A stretch of 64,000 bases of DNA, taken from Paracentrotus lividus. Lineage: Eukaryota > Echinodermata > Echinoidea > Camarodonta > Echinidae. The stretch spans positions 37,651,053-37,715,052 of the forward strand of contig CALNVZ010002974.1 in the NCBI GenBank assembly GCA_940671915.1, in the 5' to 3' direction. A program made the position numbers and the translations under genes. A model generated the notes under the pieces. The model saw only the letters and a list, made by a program, of their open reading frames with translations, searched no databases and was not told the DNA's origin. This document shows positions 12,606-24,858 of the stretch, piece by piece. Positions within the stretch are counted from its first letter, which is position 1; each line of letters starts with the position of its first letter.

Positions 12606-14439
12606 TAGAACCCCTCAGTCTGTGTCTCTTTCTCTCTGTCCGTCTTTCGTACTCTCTCTCTGTCCATCAGTCTGTCTCTCTTTCTCTCTCTGTCCATCAG
12701 TCTGCCTCTCTTTCTCTCTCTCTCTCAGTCCATCAGTCTGTCACTCTCTTTCTCTCTATGTCCATCAGTCTCTCTCTTTGTCCGTCCGTCTGTCTCTCGT
12801 TCTCTCTCTGTCTATCAGTCCGTCTCCCTTTCCCTCTCACTGTCCGTCTGTCTCTCTCAATCAGAAAGTAAGAAATACATGTATAACTTTTGATATCAAA
12901 AACATGCATCTCTGTAATTGGGAACAGGTGAATTGCATTGTCAAAACAAAATCTTATTGTACCTAAGCTCATCATAACAGGAGTGGACTGTATTATGTTA
13001 AAGATAATCTAGAGTAGTAGTCATGATGAAATAAATCAAAACAATGTTTTTCATACCAGAATCTCAAGCATAGGAAATAAATACTGCACGCCAAAGGAAT
13101 TTACAGAAAATTGCGTATTTGCTGAGAAAAGAGCAAAATAAGCATAATTTCTGTATCTGGACAGGCCGTCCAAGCACATGCGTGATTAACACGGCCACGT
13201 GGAAAGTCTACGGGTATATCATGTGCACGCGATTCGCACCGGATCTGTGTGTGTATGTCGTGCCGTGACTTGTGGCGATATAGCGGTCTACTCCAAGTCC
13301 CAATTTCACGGACTGTTTCGATATTTTTTTCAACATTTCTTCTGAAATTATTATCGAAACGTGAATATAATCTTGTGTAGGCATATGTATTTGTTAATGG
13401 AACAATGTGAGCACATATCTCACAGATTTATCTCAAACTATTTTGGCTGTAAGAACTCTAGCTTGGCTTTAAGAACATAACAGACTTGTAAAGTATTCAC
13501 TATGATTTATATTTTGTACACATCGTAGTGGACTTTTATTCCAAATACAATTCACATAATCGGCATCAAGTCATTACAAAGTAACAAAATCTCACAATAT
13601 TCATCTTACAAGTGTGTCATCAAAAAGTAGTTAAAAGCTTTTCAAACCGCTTTATTCTTCTTCTGTTTTTTTCCAAGGGAATACATAATTTTGATAGAAT
13701 CTGATGTTTCAAATAACACTCTTTACTTCGTTACATTAGACCCATGTCTAACAGAAAAGTTATGCTCAAACTTTATAATTAGCTGCCTTCCTCAGTTACC
13801 ATAGAGTGGTCAAATTGTGCAAGCACATTTTCATAATCAGTAGTACATTTACTTGATGAAAAGAATGTTTGTCACCTTAGTCTTAATTGGAACATTTACA
13901 TTGAATGTACCTGCATTATACTTTCAAAAAAAGAATCAACCACAGTGCAGTATGATGAATGTTGATAAATTACTAAGCATCTCAATTTTAAGTCCAAAAT
14001 ATTTGTAAATAATGAACTTTTAAAAAATACTATAAAAAAAGAAAAAAGAAGCAATTTGTTGTGCCAAGTATTCAAACCTTAGCCATCTACCAATCACTCA
14101 AAAGTTTATTAAGAATATGGGCAATCATATTTTCCTTCTTTAGGAAAAAAAAAAAGAAGGAAGCAATACACACATTCTCCAACAAGTTAATGGAATCATC
14201 TTTGCTACAGAATACTTGATCCAGAAAATAGATATCTGTTGAAGTAGGTACGAAGACATTATTTTAGACAAATCACATCCGAGGGCTCAACACCAACACA
14301 GGTCAAGAACACATACAGACCTTATCATACCCAATTGACTATTAGATTATCGTATCCCCATAGATGCAGAGAACAGGTTTAACCATGGACTCCCTTTAAA
14401 AGATAGCGTAGATCTCTATTTGGTGAATATTCTAAGCTT
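12606..14439. other. Intergenic plus PHB1 3' flank
   Basis: CT-rich low-complexity sequence runs to about 12860, then AT-rich DNA without an exon. Minus-strand AATAAA signals lie at 14105-14110 and 13651-13656; either could end the PHB1 transcript. The 3' UTR boundary cannot be fixed from sequence alone. Confidence 0.5.
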
Positions 14440-17400
14440 CTACTGGGGGAGACTGAGTAACGTCTGCTGTCCGCTGGGCAGGTATGAGACATTACGCGAC
14501 CTTGACATTTGATAGGCAATGTCCTCGGCTGCTTCCAGCTTTCGGAGCTCGATGAGACCGTTACCGGCTGCGGCAAAAGCTTTGGAGAGGAGCGAGGCAG
14601 CGATGGAGTCTCCCTCTGCTGTGGTGATAGCAGCTGCCTTCTGGTGCTCAGCCTGAGATGAAAATGGATGAGTAATATACAGTTAATAGTGGTAGTATTT
14701 TGCGAGCTGTGATTGGTTGATTTGATGTCACATGTCGTTCTGGTAAAGTGAACTATTTTTTGTTATAGTTATTATATTCAATCACCATAGTACAGCCCAC
14801 TCCAGTAGAGTTAATGACAAAGCCAATTTATAACAAAATTTCACCATACTGAAATTTGCTCAGTTTTTCTTTTTGCGACTTGTCGGTAGTTTTTAAAAGT
14901 CAGGTCACATATAAACGATTCCTTTTACCCTCAAGTATGGGGCTGAGGCATACACCTGTAATCCAGCTATGAAGCAGAAGTTATAAACTTACACTGATTA
15001 GACTCTGGTTCATATCGCAGTCACATCTATCGGATGGTGACAATATAAAGGTCTTTTCCAGACAAATCATAATATCTGATTGACATACATCTCTTTAAAC
15101 CCCAACACCTCCCCCCCCCTACCACCAAGTAGATGTCCCATAACATTTTAATACCACGGTGGAAACTCTCTTGAGAACAATGTCTTTACACCCAGAAAAT
15201 TCTGCTCATTACATCATGAATCCTGTTAGATCAGTTGAACCATATAATCTCACTTCGACTGGAGAAATATCTATTTTTATATCAGGTATTTCATTGTATG
15301 TATTTCATCACATCAAAATGAGACACAAGTCGCCGAGCAAACTCACCCAAGAAATCAGCACAAAAAAAACAAAACAAAGATGTCAAATTTTTGGGGAAAT
15401 ATATTATGTTTTTCCAAAATATTTCTTGCGTTATAAATGAAAAAAAAAAAAAAAAAAAAAAAAAATGAGTAAAAAAGAGGAAGGAGAGATATTTAAAAAT
15501 TGATTTGCTCCATCCTTCCTCTCATTTTGATATGATGAATCACATATCAGAACTCTTTATATCCAGTTTCAACTTACCTTCTCTACAAGGAACCTAGCCC
15601 TCTCTGCTTCTTGTTGAGCAACCTGTTTCATCTCAACAGCCTGGGTGAACTCACGTCCAAAGGTCAGATGGGTCTAATACAAAATATGGACAGAATCAAG
15701 AATATTGACTAAATCCCAAGACATTTTGCCCAGCAACAATTTGTGCATTACATAATACATGCGCGCAAGTTGCGGCCTTATTGTGAAGACCCTTCCTTGG
15801 CGTTCATCTTGAGAGATTGGTTGACTACATGAGTTCAACACCATGCATTAATCAACGTGTGATTACAAATCTCATTCAAACACTGTACAAATCTCCTGGG
15901 ATCTCTCTTAAAGATTCTTCAATGCGAATGGGATTCATGATTTAATAAATATTTCTTTTATTTTTCAATTCTCACACAAAGTGCATTCTACACTGATCTA
16001 AAAAAAAAAGTTGTGGACAGAGTGCGCCTCTCATAATAATGAGCGCGTTGGTGACACATGTATTATGAAATGCACAAATTGTTCTGCTATAAATTCCATT
16101 GACATTAATCAAATAACTAACTTCAATAGTTGACTTTAAACGTAACATTATGCCCAAACCTCCAATATAAAACCCTAATGCAACAAGGCTGACCCTACAT
16201 CTTGAAAGTCCCAAAACATACATCCTTATGTTCTTCAAGATTTTGAAAAACATTTTTAAGCACATACTGTAGCACTGATTTTGTAAAACGTGATTTTTGA
16301 ATATTGAAATTTGGGTCCCAAACATTTGACACTAACCTATAAACTGGTGGATTTTTTTCCCTCTCTCTCTCCTCATGCTGTTTTCATCACTACTTGTCAG
16401 GTAATTTGTGGAAACTTTATACCGGAAATTAGATGGACTAATTAAGGGGACTATTTATCTAGTTAAGGGGCAAATTCACAAAATCTGGTATTTTGAGCAT
16501 CCAATTGCAAGCACAATGAACTGATCCAACTTACCAGTGAGATGTCATCACAGATGATACCAAATTGGTGAGCTCTTTCAGTCAGTTCCTCTGTGACCCT
16601 CTGTGAAACCACCTCTCTCTGTGTGATCAACTCTCCAGCATCAAACTGAGCCTAAGAGTGCAAAAAAAAAAACACACAAATTCTAATTTTAAACAATGAC
16701 AAGTACGAAGTGATTACAAGCAACAATATCAATTCCTGCAAAGTTATATCAGAATTAAATCCATTATTACCGACTCTACAATTATAAAGATCTATAGCTA
16801 CATGTATGCTCCGCCATCAACCCTGCATACAAATCATATGACTTTAGATACCATGAGTGTCATGCCTGTCAAACCTGAGTGCCATATAAAAAGCCACTAT
16901 TAAAGTAGGAGTAGTAGTATCATACCAACCCCGAAACCTAACATTTGAATTGAATTGCTCTTCTAGTGCGTTATGAAAATGCAAATAGCCCAATACAAGA
17001 ATGAGATGGGAAGGGACAGTTAGCACACAGCAGCTCACTATTCCCCCTGGTACCAAGATTCCATCTGGCTCTGTGCTACATGTACCTCAGAGAGACTTCT
17101 GTTGGGAACTACAGGAAATCACCGGTATGCATAGATCTGTAGTACAAATAAGCAGAGGGTCTTCTACAACTACACTGTTCTCCAACCCTCTAGCTGGATG
17201 ACTGACCTGTCAAGCCCAAAGGATGCGCAAGTCTTCTTATAGATAGTGCTGCTTCATGTCAGTCCAAAGATTACGCAAAGTCAACAGTTTATATATCCAC
17301 TACGTCTAACAGCAGTTGTTCTAATTCTCAATTTGGCTACTACCACATGGGCTAAACCCATTTGGTCTAGTAACAATTTGGTCTAATTTGCCCTTGGTCT

Positions 17401-19523
17401 AATACATACTTGGTCTAATTGCCAATTCATCAAATAGCCAAATGGTCTAATTGCATTTTTTGTCTAATTCCCAAATGACTATTTGGTCTAGTATTAGTTT
17501 TACCAGTTTTGTAATTGAAAATGACAAAGTGGTCATAGACCAAGTGGACATTAGAGGAACTGGACATTTGATGGAATGGGATTTAGAGGACATGGTAAAT
17601 AGGGGAGACCTGGGGTAATTAGACTAAAAGGTAATTAGACGAACTGGTGGGAACTGGGATTAGACCATGTGGGATGAGGCCAAAAGGACATTAGTCAAAG
17701 TGGGTTAAGATCATGTGGCACTTTGCCAAGTTAAATGGCTAACCCCAAAATGACTTTATATTCTAGTACCTCATACAAAGGAAAAAGATCTGAATGCTTA
17801 CCACAACAGCTTTAAGAACTTCATTGGTGATAGACGGGAGTACTCTGTCATCATAGTCTTCACCAAGGTTCACATACATCTTTGGAAGTTCAGAGACGAT
17901 AGGCCGGAACAAGACACGAAGGGTGATGTTTACATTCTGCAAATCTACAGGAGGAAATTGGTGAAAGAGAGAGGAATAGAGTATACATAGCAGTTATACA
18001 TGGAAAGGTGGTGGTTCTGGCTTCTTTAAAAATAAACTACTATGGTGGGAAGGATAAACCAACAACAATTGTGGATTTCAAACGATTTTTATGTAATTAT
18101 CTCAAATTTTATAGTCAAACGGTCAAATATCAAGACCAGAATTTTAATTTTTCTTTAAACAATTTGAAGTAAAAATAAACCAAAAACAGAGCGCCAATTT
18201 ATGAAGCATTGTAGTTGATTACGTTTGATATCCTCAAAAGGCTTCAAAGTAGATTGCAGAGTAAGTATTCAACACTTAATATGACATTTTCCCTAATAAC
18301 CAATCATACAATAATTTCTTACACCAAAATCTTCAGTCTTTGTTCAATCGCAAAGGATGCTCTGCTTTGACTGCATTAGCTACACGTATAGGGGATGGAT
18401 TATTAAATATCAGATTTTTTCAAGATAAATCCCTCGAACAGATGGTTATTCCTGTCTAGATATTTCTTGACAAAAAAAAATGAAAGTGGAGGAGGGCTCA
18501 CCTTTACTACCGGTAGTGACAGGTACATTCCTTGGTCTGCTCCTACAATCATAGATGATAGGTCTCTGGATGAGAGGAATGAGGAAATGGGTTCCTTCTC
18601 CCGTCACGGCATCCTTTACTCCCACAAAGCGATCAAAGATGACAGCTCGGTGTCCAGCATCAACTGTATCATGCATGATAGAGAAAGAATATGATCATCA
18701 ACTTAGGTTAAACTTGCACAATCTTCACTTTTTAAGGTCATTTGGTCACATTTTAAATAAAATTATCAAAATATGGCTCCAAGAAATCAATCAAACAAAG
18801 CTCAGAATGTAAAATCTATATCTTAATAATAATAAAAATAAGAAGAAAAAAAAAGGCATCTTGGTGATAATAATTTAAGGAAATGATCAATTCCAACTTC
18901 AACTTCCAATGACAATGTTATTACATTTAGGGGCCTGGCATTAGAGTCTACGGCCTAACGGTAACGTCAAACTTTAAAGCAATAAATAATAATTGGGGGA
19001 AAATCATATTTTTATTTACATTGAAACCGACATTAGTTTAAAGTTGTAGTTTACCGCAAGACAAACACAACAATGCATGCCTATATTATAAACCCTGGCC
19101 TGGGCCTTAGATCTTCATGATCTCGGTCATAGAAAGTTAGAGCATGGATGGAGAGAAGAACTCCTTTTTCAAATGAATGTTTTCATGGTTTTTAGACTTC
19201 AAACACATGAATTAAAAAATAAAAAAAATATTATTGTGGTTTCAACAATCTAATTAATGATCTAAAATAATGTCCAATATCAGTCAAGATATTATATTAT
19301 TTAGGTAAATTATTTAGAAATCTAACTTAGACCAGATTTTTTTTTTTTTTTTTTTTTTTTGCATTTCAGTTTGATCACGCACTTGCAATAATGCCATAGA
19401 AATTTTGCATGATTATCGCATCTTACCATTGTATAAAGCAGAGTTTGCAACACTTCCTACGAGTGCAACACCTACACCAAGCTTTCCTAGCCTGGAGAAA
19501 ACTGTGTTTAATGCTGCAGCCAT
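14440..19523 (-). CDS. PHB1: Prohibitin-1, six coding exons, 275 aa
   Basis: PHB1 forms the ring-shaped prohibitin complex with PHB2 in the mitochondrial inner membrane, where it supports protein quality control and cristae. Coding exons in transcript order are 19427-19523, 18502-18663, 17802-17944, 16535-16651, 15578-15673 and 14440-14652. All join in frame at GT-AG introns for 828 bp including the stop; human PHB1 is 272 aa. The start [20 protein letters not shown] has a good context (GAAACATGG) and carries the N-terminal membrane anchor. Exon 2 gives [17 protein letters not shown] and the hallmark [10 protein letters not shown], the start of the SPFH/PHB domain. Exons 4-5 give [11 protein letters not shown] and the start of the coiled coil ([11 protein letters not shown]). 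The C-terminus matches [14 protein letters not shown]. No base appears damaged. Introns 3 and 4 contain repeats, including a foldback at 17341-17720. Confidence 0.97.
17341..17720. mobile_element. Tandem-unit foldback in PHB1 intron 3
   Basis: The left arm carries repeated TTTGGTCTAAT motifs (about eight from 17367 to 17495). The right arm carries ATTAGACC and related complementary motifs. The ends pair: TACCACATGGGCTAAACCCA at the left, and TGGGTTAAGATCATGTGG at the right reads as its approximate complement. The architecture is the same as the larger foldback at 10608-12605, but the unit sequence differs. There is no ORF. It lies wholly inside the intron and leaves the splice sites alone. 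Confidence 0.7.
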
Positions 19524-20658
19524 GTTTCTTCACTTGATTTGCCAATTATTGTGAGGTTTTTGAGTTCCACTTCGTTCGATTTCCAAGCGTCACACACGAT
19601 TTTTGTCCAGGCAAGGCCAAGTTTCTCTTGTTGAAAAGACGATTCTGGAGGACTCAAGTCGTGCTAGACATCTAAAAAAATAAAGAAGTGCTAACAAAAG
19701 ATGCCGAGAATCTACAATTCCCACAATTATAATCATAAATCGGCTACAATAATGACCTTATATCGGCTGTACTATGAGCTGACTGAGATGAGTCGTTGCG
19801 CATATCTATGCTGGACAAGTAACGTGCATAAAGTCAATGTAACTAAAATTGCATCACGTAATTCACATGTTTTGCACTATTTAATATCTCGTTGGTGAAC
19901 GTAGAGGACAGCAAACACAAAAAAGTCAAACGTCTTATTTCACAATTCAGGGAGTTTATTTCATTTCTTTTCTCTTTTCCGAGAAGGGGGGGGGGCAACA
20001 ACTAAATTGAGATGCTTTTTGACAATATTTGGTAATCATTATCAAGCTATTTTATTTAAATATAATGATATTATTCGGGCTACATTTCATACCATATCAT
20101 CATTCCAAGAAATATAGGCCTAATATCCTTGGTTATTACGAAAATCATGAGCTATATCATGTGCACCATCATCCCGAAATTCTAACATCGCTGCCCCCAT
20201 ATCATATCGTCATATCAAACTTACAATGGCCTCACCAAACTATATGTAATACCATCATCATCCAAAATGCAATTATCATAATTCAAAACTAACATCCCAA
20301 CATCCCAACATCGCCATCTCGAAGTAGGCCTATCACCAGTCATCCGTGATTACTGTAATCACTGTTATTTAAAAAAATAAAAATTAAAAAAAAAAAAAAA
20401 AAAAAAAAATTATCACCATTCCAGATTACACCAGCATCATCATAAATTATCACCAATCATAAAAAAGTATTTCTGTAATCCTTACAAATTCCACCATCAT
20501 ATCATGTGAAGTTATCACCACCTGAAAGTATATATCACCACATATCCAAACGCATCGCCGTCATCAATAAAAAACTATCGCTATGATCCAAAGTGACCAG
20601 GGTCATCATCCAAAATCATCACCATCGTATAAATTCCACCATCTGAAATGATCCTTAA
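19524..20658. other. PHB1 upstream region
   Basis: This holds the 5' UTR and presumably the promoter of PHB1. I see no convincing TATA box or divergent first exon. Homopolymer A at 20387-20409 and CATCATCA-rich low-complexity DNA fill the rest. Confidence 0.4.
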
Positions 20659-21250
20659 AGGAGAAGGAAACCTTAGGATTCAATTAAATTGTATAAAACA
20701 GAAAAATCAAAGAAATGCAGATCAATCAAAGTTTGAGAAAAAAATTGATTAAATAATAAGAAAGTTATGATGAGCATTTGAATGTTGGGATCACTAATGC
20801 TATGGAGATCCTCACACTGGCAACAGGCCCAAAATGTGTGATGTCATACATGAACAACTCTCCCATTTAGTGGACAGAAAAATACCCAAAATATTGCTTT
20901 CTCCTCTTTCTAATTGTAGTACAGATTCTTTGTCCATTATTATATTTGTAAAACCTGTATTACATGTCCTCCCACAAAAAGAATACCAGATCTACTGACA
21001 GAATTGTTGAAAAAGACATTTAGTGAAATAATGTACAAAAGTAATGGGGAGTTGTTCATGTATGACATCACACATCTTGGGACCAGTGCCAGTTTGAGGA
21101 TCTCCATAGCAGTAGTGATCATACATTCAAATGCTCATAACTTTCTTTTTTAATTTTTCATTTTTTCTCAAACCTTCGTTGGTCTGTTTCTTTGGATTTT
21201 TTTTTTTTTTTTTTATATAACTTACTGATTCCTTGAGTTTCATTCCCCCT
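20659..21250. mobile_element. Palindromic MITE with TTAA target duplication
   Basis: TTAA at 20655-20658 and 21251-21254 flanks ends AGGAGAAGGAAACC and, inverted, AGGGGGAATGAAACTC. The arms of about 250 bp are complementary; for example TTTGAATGTTGGGATCACTA is mirrored near 21110-21130, and GATGTCATACATGAACAACT near 21045-21070. No coding capacity. TTAA duplication is the mark of piggyBac-type transposition. Confidence 0.75.
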
Positions 21251-21284
21251 TTAACATCATTCCAAATTATATCATCATCATTAT

Positions 21285-21470
21285 ATAAATAGTGCATGCT
21301 CTACAATGCAACATACTAGATTATGTGCACGACAAATACTAAATTATCCCGAGGGCACATTTATTTCACGAGGCCGTAGGCCGAGTTGAACAGATGGTGC
21401 ACGAGGGATAATTTAGTATTTGGAGTTACATAGTCAGTAATGTTGCATTAATAGAGCATGCACTATTTAT
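21285..21470. mobile_element. Palindromic MITE, 186 bp
   Basis: The left end ATAAATAGTGCATGCTCT is mirrored by AGAGCATGCACTATTTAT at the right. An inner pair AAATACTAAATTATCCC / GGGATAATTTAGTATTT extends the foldback almost to the centre. Non-coding. Confidence 0.8.
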
Positions 21471-23805
21471 TATAGTAAATAGACCCCTAAATAATTTGAC
21501 CTTGCCTATCTGGTTTTATCTTTGCCAATGTTTGTCAACTTTTGGTGCTAATTAAGCTATTGTGACGTATATTGTTGCTCCGCGTATCTATTGTTGTCGC
21601 ACCATTTTACTGTTATTACGCGCTAGCGCAACAAGGCAGTCGATTTCACCATTCATTTTTACAATTCATTAGGTAAAAACCGTTCAATATAACAAAAAAC
21701 GTCAATAATAACAAAACCGTTCAATATAACAAAAACGTGAATGACACGTGAACATCATTTCAACATCACAATCTTAAATACGACCACTATTTACTATAAG
21801 AATTATAACCATCATTCAGAATTGTCACAAGCATATGGCCCAAATTTATATCATCACCATCATCACCACCATGATTTTCTTTCTCCATTTATACTTCGTC
21901 GTGCATGTTCATTATCATCATGCAGACGCGGCCCACCCCCCCCCAAAAAAAAAAAATCAAAAACAAGAAACAAACAAAAAACAACAAACACACAAACGTA
22001 ATAAATAAATAAAAATAATAATAAAAAAAAAAATGGGCAGTGATCTGAGGGAAAAGAAATAGGCCCTATCCTACAATCATGGGTGTAATTTGAATAGCCT
22101 ACTATAATGACATATTGGATGGTAAAAAAAAATCCTGCCTACCCCTAAAGTGTATCTTTTATTCGACCAGCGTAATTAATTTTTTTTTTGGTAGTACCAA
22201 AATCTAAACATTACAATTTAGGGGGGGGGGGGGGGTGCCGCCCCCCCCCCACCCTGGAAATCTCCGCGCCTGGCTATATCATTGTCTCGATTATCCTCAT
22301 CATCACTCATTTACCATTATTTCCATGAAACTAGGAGAGAGAAAATGTATGTACTAATTGATGTGACAGAAAAGCACAAAAAAGACCTTGGTTTTACACA
22401 CATAAGAATCTATCAAGGAATGTATAATTTTATTGCCTTTTGGCAATATTTATAGTACAAACATTATGACTAGTTCTTATAACAAGTTTTCTCTAGATTT
22501 CTTCACAAACATTGATTGGCAACGGCAAGGTGTCTTGTTGATCATCGCTACACTACTTACATGTATAAAAAGAGAACAAAAACTACTTTACATTTCAAAA
22601 TGGTATACAAAAGCACATCTACTTTGGCTAAATTCTGCAACTTGATTGATTATAAACAAATTTGCAATGAAAGACATCATTTCAATATACTTAGTATTAG
22701 AAACATCTAAGAGTATAAACATGATCAAAACACATTCATTCAATCTAACAGATGATACCCAATATTTGAAAACACATGCAAAATAGACAATAAATTGGTA
22801 ATATCCAACAATTACAATTTACGTATATTCTATTACATTCCTTGCAATTGAATAACATTGATTAATTAAAGTCTTATTAAAGACATTCATTTTTGCATTC
22901 GCAAAAATGTGAGTTGATGATCTTCAATTTTATTATTATTTCATTACTATATGATGGGATACATTATCATTAGTATGTCATTATTCTATGATGGGATACA
23001 TTATTATGTCTTTGGAAAACATTATTGTTATTACTTCTTGAAACACAAACATTCTCTTTCTGAGGGTATTTATTCGATAAATTTTCACAAAAGTGTTTTT
23101 ATCTAAGACAATTATTACATTAAATACTATACATTGTAGGTTACACCCTGCTTGTTTACCAAATACTGGATATATTCATGTATTCTGTGAGAACAAGCAG
23201 GATGTGACAGTTTTATCATTTTAGGTGTAGCTATAGAACCCTACACGAATTCTGCACTGTAATCTTATTAGTAAAGTTAGGAAGAAAACATAAATTATGG
23301 ACAACAAATGCATCTCAGAGAAGGATTATGAAATCACTGTCATGTAATAGGGGAAAATGAATTGACAAATGAGATTACAGGATTCATCATCACTATTGAA
23401 GTATTTTTTTGATAAATCCTTTTGTGTATATTCTTTCATACAATTGTGCAATCGAATTAAAATATGGCAAATTAGTTCTCCCAATAACAGAGCTGAGCAG
23501 TGTGGAAACCATCTGAATAGTGCCTAAATGAACTGCCATAAATCTTAGGTCCCAGACGACCTCCCATAAACATGTTTGTCGAAGTTTTTTTAAATCAAAA
23601 TCAGATTTCTTAGACTTATGGCGGTTTAACTGAGGGGCAGCAAATGGGGGGGGGGAGCTCCAGTTAAGCACAACTTCACAATGGACTTGAATATGAAGAA
23701 CCATATTGGATGCTCAAAACTCTTCTGAAATCTTACTATATTCCTATAATTTCAATTAGATTTTAATAAGAATATCCTTCACATGTGATCCTGTTTGTTA
23801 ACCTG
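21471..23805. other. Intergenic, no gene seen
   Basis: Low-complexity AT-rich DNA with a G/C run near 22220-22250 and a direct repeat of TATGATGGGATACATTAT near 22950 and 22990. No exon is supportable. Confidence 0.5.
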
Positions 23806-23809
23806 CTAA

Positions 23810-24288
23810 ACCTGGTGTATAGTTTTGGTAGCAAAAAAAAAAAAAGGAATTGGCATAAAACTGATCAAATATGGTATCATGTTGTCCATATTCGGTAAAA
23901 GATATGTATGGGAAATCTTAATGAGTATCCTTTCATGATTTCCGGTGAATTTCAGTGAAAATGTTGGAATGAAACATCATGTAACATTTTTTTTATACCT
24001 TTGCGAAGCTGTCCGCTCGCCAGAGCTTAGAGCATGCAACTGACCGCATGACCGTTACATTCTGTGTGTATCACCCACACAATAGAATCCCCATTGGTTG
24101 ACTCAACGCTAACAGAAGTCGGATCCCCGACTTTCCACGTTTTATACTTATATTGTGAAATAAAGACTCTAAAGCGATATTTCAAGTAATATAACTTTCT
24201 TTATTATAGTTATAAGATTCAATCTTTCATATTATTTAACTGTGAATTAAAATTAAAATTTTCCTTCTCCCAAAACTATACACCAGCT
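23810..24288. mobile_element. TTAA-type MITE, copy 1
   Basis: The ends are ACCTGGTGTATAGTTTTGG and its inverted partner CCAAAACTATACACCAGCT. TTAA follows on the right (24289-24292); the left flank has drifted to CTAA. The internal sequence is shared with copies at 36391 and 63031. Non-coding. Confidence 0.85.
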
Positions 24289-24617
24289 TTAAAAGACTAA
24301 TACTTTCTCTCATTCTATAGGCTCAATACAGGTAAAACCTGGTTTAGGTCATTAAGGGGTTAATAAATGCTCCAAATTGTTTTTATTATTAATAATAATA
24401 AGGTTCATGTATATTATCTGCATATCTTACCTACATGTAAGCTAATTTGATTAAAAATTGACCCATTTGGCTCTACATATTCCAGACATTTGTTAAGTTG
24501 TACATAACTTACAAACACATTGATGAAACACCTCCAAGGTTCCAAAAGGCAATGTGATGATGACAATGCTGATAATATATGTTCTCATTATGTAAAAATG
24601 TGCAAAGAAAATGGGAT

Positions 24618-24683
24618 TCCATCGGAATTCAAACCCAAGAATTCCTAATTGCTAGACAGGTGCTCTACCCACTGAGCGATGGC
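24618..24683 (-). tRNA. tRNA-Ala(AGC)-like sequence, probable repeat-borne pseudogene
   Basis: Minus strand: the acceptor arm GCCATCG pairs with CGATGGA at six of seven positions. The D arm is GCTC-AGTGGGTA-GAGC. The anticodon stem-loop CCTGT-CTAGCAA-TTAGG presents AGC. The T arm is TTGGG-TTTGAAT-TCCGA. The length of 66 nt is short because the variable loop is reduced. The A and B boxes are good, but stem mismatches and the repeat context suggest a tRNA-derived element, not a working tRNA gene. Confidence 0.45.
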
Positions 24684-24730
24684 AAACCGTGAAGTCGGTG
24701 TTCTCTGGGACAGACATCGACATAATGGTC

Positions 24731-24797
24731 TGCCGTAGCTCAGTGGGTAAAGCACTTTTCCACCAATCAGGAAGTCTCGCATTTGAATCCTGATAGA
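24731..24797 (+). tRNA. tRNA-like sequence, degenerate
   Basis: The D arm is GCTC-AGTGGGTA-AAGC and the A box TAGCTCAGTGG. The T-loop region is CATTTGAATCC. The acceptor stem does not pair well and the anticodon loop CCACCAA is weakly closed. It is the partner arm of the palindrome at 24601-24818 and is likely non-functional. Confidence 0.4.
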
Positions 24798-24858
24798 ATC
24801 CCATTTTCTTTGCTCATTTTTTTCATATACTATAGTCTTTGTTCAAAAATATGTTTTC

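Larger units (their letters stand above)
24601..24818. repeat. Palindrome of two opposed tRNA-like sequences
   Basis: The flanks GCAAAGAAAATGGGATTC and GAATCCCATTTTCTTTGC are perfect inverted copies. Each arm carries a tRNA-like sequence pointing into the palindrome's outer flank (24618-24683 minus, 24731-24797 plus). Confidence 0.75.

Noticed and set aside
12553-12975. Overlapping ORFs on both strands rich in Ser/Leu or Arg/Glu
   Set aside because: Encoded by CT/GA microsatellite and the foldback's tandem arm.
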